From positions 1 through 15,082 of the forward strand of contig JAUUYJ010000026.1 of assembly GCA_030588275.1 (NCBI GenBank): DNA of 15,082 nt. Direction: 5' to 3'. The notes below the pieces were generated by a model. It saw only the letters and a program-made list of their open reading frames with translations. It had not been told where the DNA came from and did not search any database. Both the position numbers and the translations under genes were made by a program. Below, piece by piece: positions 13,218 through 15,082 of this stretch. The stretch's first letter is position 1. Every line of letters starts with the position of its first letter. The DNA is from Candidatus Zixiibacteriota bacterium. GTDB lineage: Bacteria; Zixibacteria; MSB-5A5; GN15; JAAZOE01.

Positions 13218-14381
13218 ATGAGTTCTGGAAATTTTTTGTTTACGTCGGAGTCGGTGACCGAGGGACATCCCGACAAGCTGTGTGATCAGATTTCCGATGG
13301 TGTTCTTGACGCTATCTTAAGTCAGGATATTCTTGGGCGGGTCGCCTGTGAGTCGTTTGTAACCGTCGGTCTGTTGATCGTTGGCGGAGAGATCACGACG
13401 ACCGGGTATGTTGATATTCAGGGTTTGGCCCGAAAAATCATCAATGAAATCGGTTATACCGAGGCGAAGTACGGTTTCTCATCCAAAGGATGCGCTATCT
13501 TAAATGCTATCGGAGCGCAATCACCCGATATCGCTCAGGGAGTCGATACTGGTGGTGCCGGTGACCAGGGTTTGATGTCTGGATATGCCTGCAAGGAGAC
13601 GGCCGAGTTGATGCCGATGCCGATTATGCTGGCCCATAAACTGACCGCCCAACTGGCCAAAGTTCGCAAAGAAAAGACGCTTGAATATTTGGGACCGGAC
13701 GGAAAATCGCAGGTAACTATCGAATATGTTGGTGGCATGCCGGCGCGCGTCGATGCTGTGGTCCTCTCGACTCAACATACCGAAGATATTCTGGATGATA
13801 CGGGTAATCAGATCACCCAGAAATCGCGCGACGAAATTATTGAGCAGGTGGTTAAGCCGATCGTGCCGACCGAGATGTTGGATGACAAGACCAAGTATTA
13901 CATCAACCCAACCGGTAAATTTGTCATCGGCGGTCCGCAAGCCGATACCGGAATGACTGGACGGAAAATCATCGTCGATACTTACGGTGGGATGGCCTCG
14001 CATGGTGGTGGTGCTTTCTCAGGAAAAGACCCCTCCAAGGTTGACCGTTCCGCTTCTTATATGACTCGGTATATCGCCAAGAATATTGTTGCATCCGGCT
14101 TGGCTGAGAAATGTAACATTCAGTTGGCTTACGCGATTGGTGTTGCCGAACCGGTTTCGGTTATGGTATTCACCGACCGCACCAACAAGATTGATGAGGA
14201 GCGAATCACCGAACTGATCCGTAAACATTTTGATTTGACACCGCGTGGGATAATCGAATCTTTAAACTTGCTTCGTCCGATCTATCGTAAAACCGCCGCT
14301 TACGGTCATTTTGGCCGCGAAGATGCCGATTTTACGTGGGAGAGAACTGACAAGGCGGACGATCTGGCCAAAGATGCCTGA
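13218..14381 (+). CDS. metK: S-adenosylmethionine synthase (methionine adenosyltransferase)
   Basis: A 387-residue cytoplasmic enzyme making S-adenosylmethionine from methionine and ATP, with release of phosphate and diphosphate. Length is normal for bacterial MetK. Diagnostic motifs are present: F-T-S-E-S-V-T-E-G-H-P-D-K (8-20), with the His and Asp of the active site; G-A-G-D-Q-G-L-M-x-G-Y-A (about 113-124), the ATP-binding signature; and G-G-G-A-F-S-G-K-D-P-x-K-V-D-R-S (about 263-278), the second MetK signature. ATG 13218 follows GAGGT by five bases. It sits 29 bases after the nucleotidyltransferase and 45 bases before ahcY, forming an activated-methyl cycle pair. No SAM riboswitch is visible upstream. 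Confidence 0.98.
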   Translation: MSSGNFLFTSESVTEGHPDKLCDQISDGVLDAILSQDILGRVACESFVTVGLLIVGGEITTTGYVDIQGLARKIINEIGYTEAKYGFSSKGCAILNAIGAQSPDIAQGVDTGGAGDQGLMSGYACKETAELMPMPIMLAHKLTAQLAKVRKEKTLEYLGPDGKSQVTIEYVGGMPARVDAVVLSTQHTEDILDDTGNQITQKSRDEIIEQVVKPIVPTEMLDDKTKYYINPTGKFVIGGPQADTGMTGRKIIVDTYGGMASHGGGAFSGKDPSKVDRSASYMTRYIAKNIVASGLAEKCNIQLAYAIGVAEPVSVMVFTDRTNKIDEERITELIRKHFDLTPRGIIESLNLLRPIYRKTAAYGHFGREDADFTWERTDKADDLAKDA

Positions 14382-14426
14382 GTCGTTTGATTGCTTTAGA
14401 TAATATAGGAAAGGAATAATTAGGTA

Positions 14427-15082
14427 ATGGTTAGCTACGACGTAAAGAATATAAAGATGGCCCCGGAGGGGAAAAAGCGGATCGAATGGGCTGATGAAAA
14501 TATGCCGGTTTTGCGTAAAATTAGAGCCCGCTTCATAAAAGAAAAACCACTCAAAGGAACCCGCATTGCCGCATGTCTCCATGTTACGACCGAGACGGCT
14601 AATCTGGCCCGGACTCTTAAGGCGGGTGGCGCCAACGTTACGTTGTGTGCTTCCAATCCACTTTCGACTCAGGATGATGTGGCCGCATCGTTGGTCAAAG
14701 ATTATGGTATATCGGTTTTTGCCATCACCGGCATCAATCACAAAGGGTACTACAAACATATCAATCAATCTTTGGACATCAAGCCGCACATCACGATGGA
14801 TGATGGAGCCGATCTGGTTTCGACTCTGCATTCACAGCGCAAAGAACTTCTTGAGCATGTCGTGGCCGGGACCGAAGAGACGACGACCGGTGTTATCCGT
14901 TTGCGGGCGATGGCCAATGATGGTGCGCTTAAGTTTCCGGTTATCGCCGTCAACGATTCACGGACCAAACATTTCTTTGACAACCGCTACGGAACCGGGC
15001 AATCGACTCTCGACGGCATAATCCGAGCGACCAACCAACTGATCGCCGGGACGACCTTTGTCATCGCCGGATACGGTTGGTG
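14427..15082 (+). CDS. ahcY: S-adenosylhomocysteine hydrolase (adenosylhomocysteinase), N-terminal half, cut by window edge
   Basis: Open to the end of the window: 218 of an expected 410-430 or so codons. It splits S-adenosylhomocysteine, the by-product of SAM-dependent methylation, into adenosine and homocysteine using tightly bound NAD. The N-terminal substrate-binding domain is clear: L-H-V-T-T-E-T-A-N-L (51-60) with the catalytic His, C-A-S-N-P-L-S-T-Q-D-D (74-84), D-D-G-A-D-L (125-130), E-E-T-T-T-G (150-155), and K-F-P-V-I-A-V-N-D-S with Lys169, followed by F-D-N-R-Y-G-T-G-Q-S. The start of the NAD Rossmann fold (V-I-A-G-Y-G-W) is the last thing visible. AAGGA lies 11 bases upstream and AGG very close to ATG 14427, so the ribosome binding site is imperfect. 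It is probably co-transcribed with metK. Confidence 0.97.
   Translation, partial: MVSYDVKNIKMAPEGKKRIEWADENMPVLRKIRARFIKEKPLKGTRIAACLHVTTETANLARTLKAGGANVTLCASNPLSTQDDVAASLVKDYGISVFAITGINHKGYYKHINQSLDIKPHITMDDGADLVSTLHSQRKELLEHVVAGTEETTTGVIRLRAMANDGALKFPVIAVNDSRTKHFFDNRYGTGQSTLDGIIRATNQLIAGTTFVIAGYGW

Noticed and set aside
14262..14831. 189-codon minus-strand frame
   Set aside because: It lies opposite the end of metK and the start of ahcY, which are certain genes.

Overview
The window looks like a chromosomal segment of a Gram-negative-type bacterium from the candidate phylum Zixibacteria or a nearby FCB-group lineage. This is inferred from protein style: several secreted proteins end in paired dockerin-like modules of the form G-D-A-N-x-D-x-x-x-N-V-(G/A)-D-A-V-Y-L-I-N-F-V-F-K, often after long thrombospondin-type-3 (TSP3) calcium-binding arrays. 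No marker gene fixes the taxonomy.

Left half (1-8668), all minus strand: five exported proteins, probably each its own transcription unit. In the direction of transcription, from right to left, they are: a PQQ-like beta-propeller protein; a cysteine-containing N-terminal domain + TSP3 + beta-sandwich protein; an Asp-box (sialidase/BNR-like) + TSP3 protein; a NosD-like right-handed beta-helix protein; and the N-terminus of a fifth exported protein cut by the window edge. The first four end in the same dockerin-like pair. Bases that look regulatory separate them: a perfect TTGACA-N17-TATAAT promoter at 4216-4244, a second good promoter at 6617-6644, and strong hairpin terminators at 395-426 and 6843-6871. 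They look like a cell-surface or secreted protein family sharing one C-terminal module.

The strand switches at 8669-8873. To the right is a tightly coupled plus-strand operon of four membrane proteins (8874-12123) of unknown function. The first and third proteins share a layout, and a short motif (L-L-G-G-[L/M]-K-G) close to the last membrane helix, and I think they are distant paralogues whose soluble domains lie on opposite sides of the membrane. This is my best candidate for an undescribed system.

The right end (12214-15082) is housekeeping: a sugar-phosphate nucleotidyltransferase with a left-handed beta-helix tail, metK (S-adenosylmethionine synthase) and the first half of ahcY (S-adenosylhomocysteine hydrolase). 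The last two make SAM and clear its by-product SAH. A perfect 15-bp palindrome sits directly before the metK ribosome binding site.
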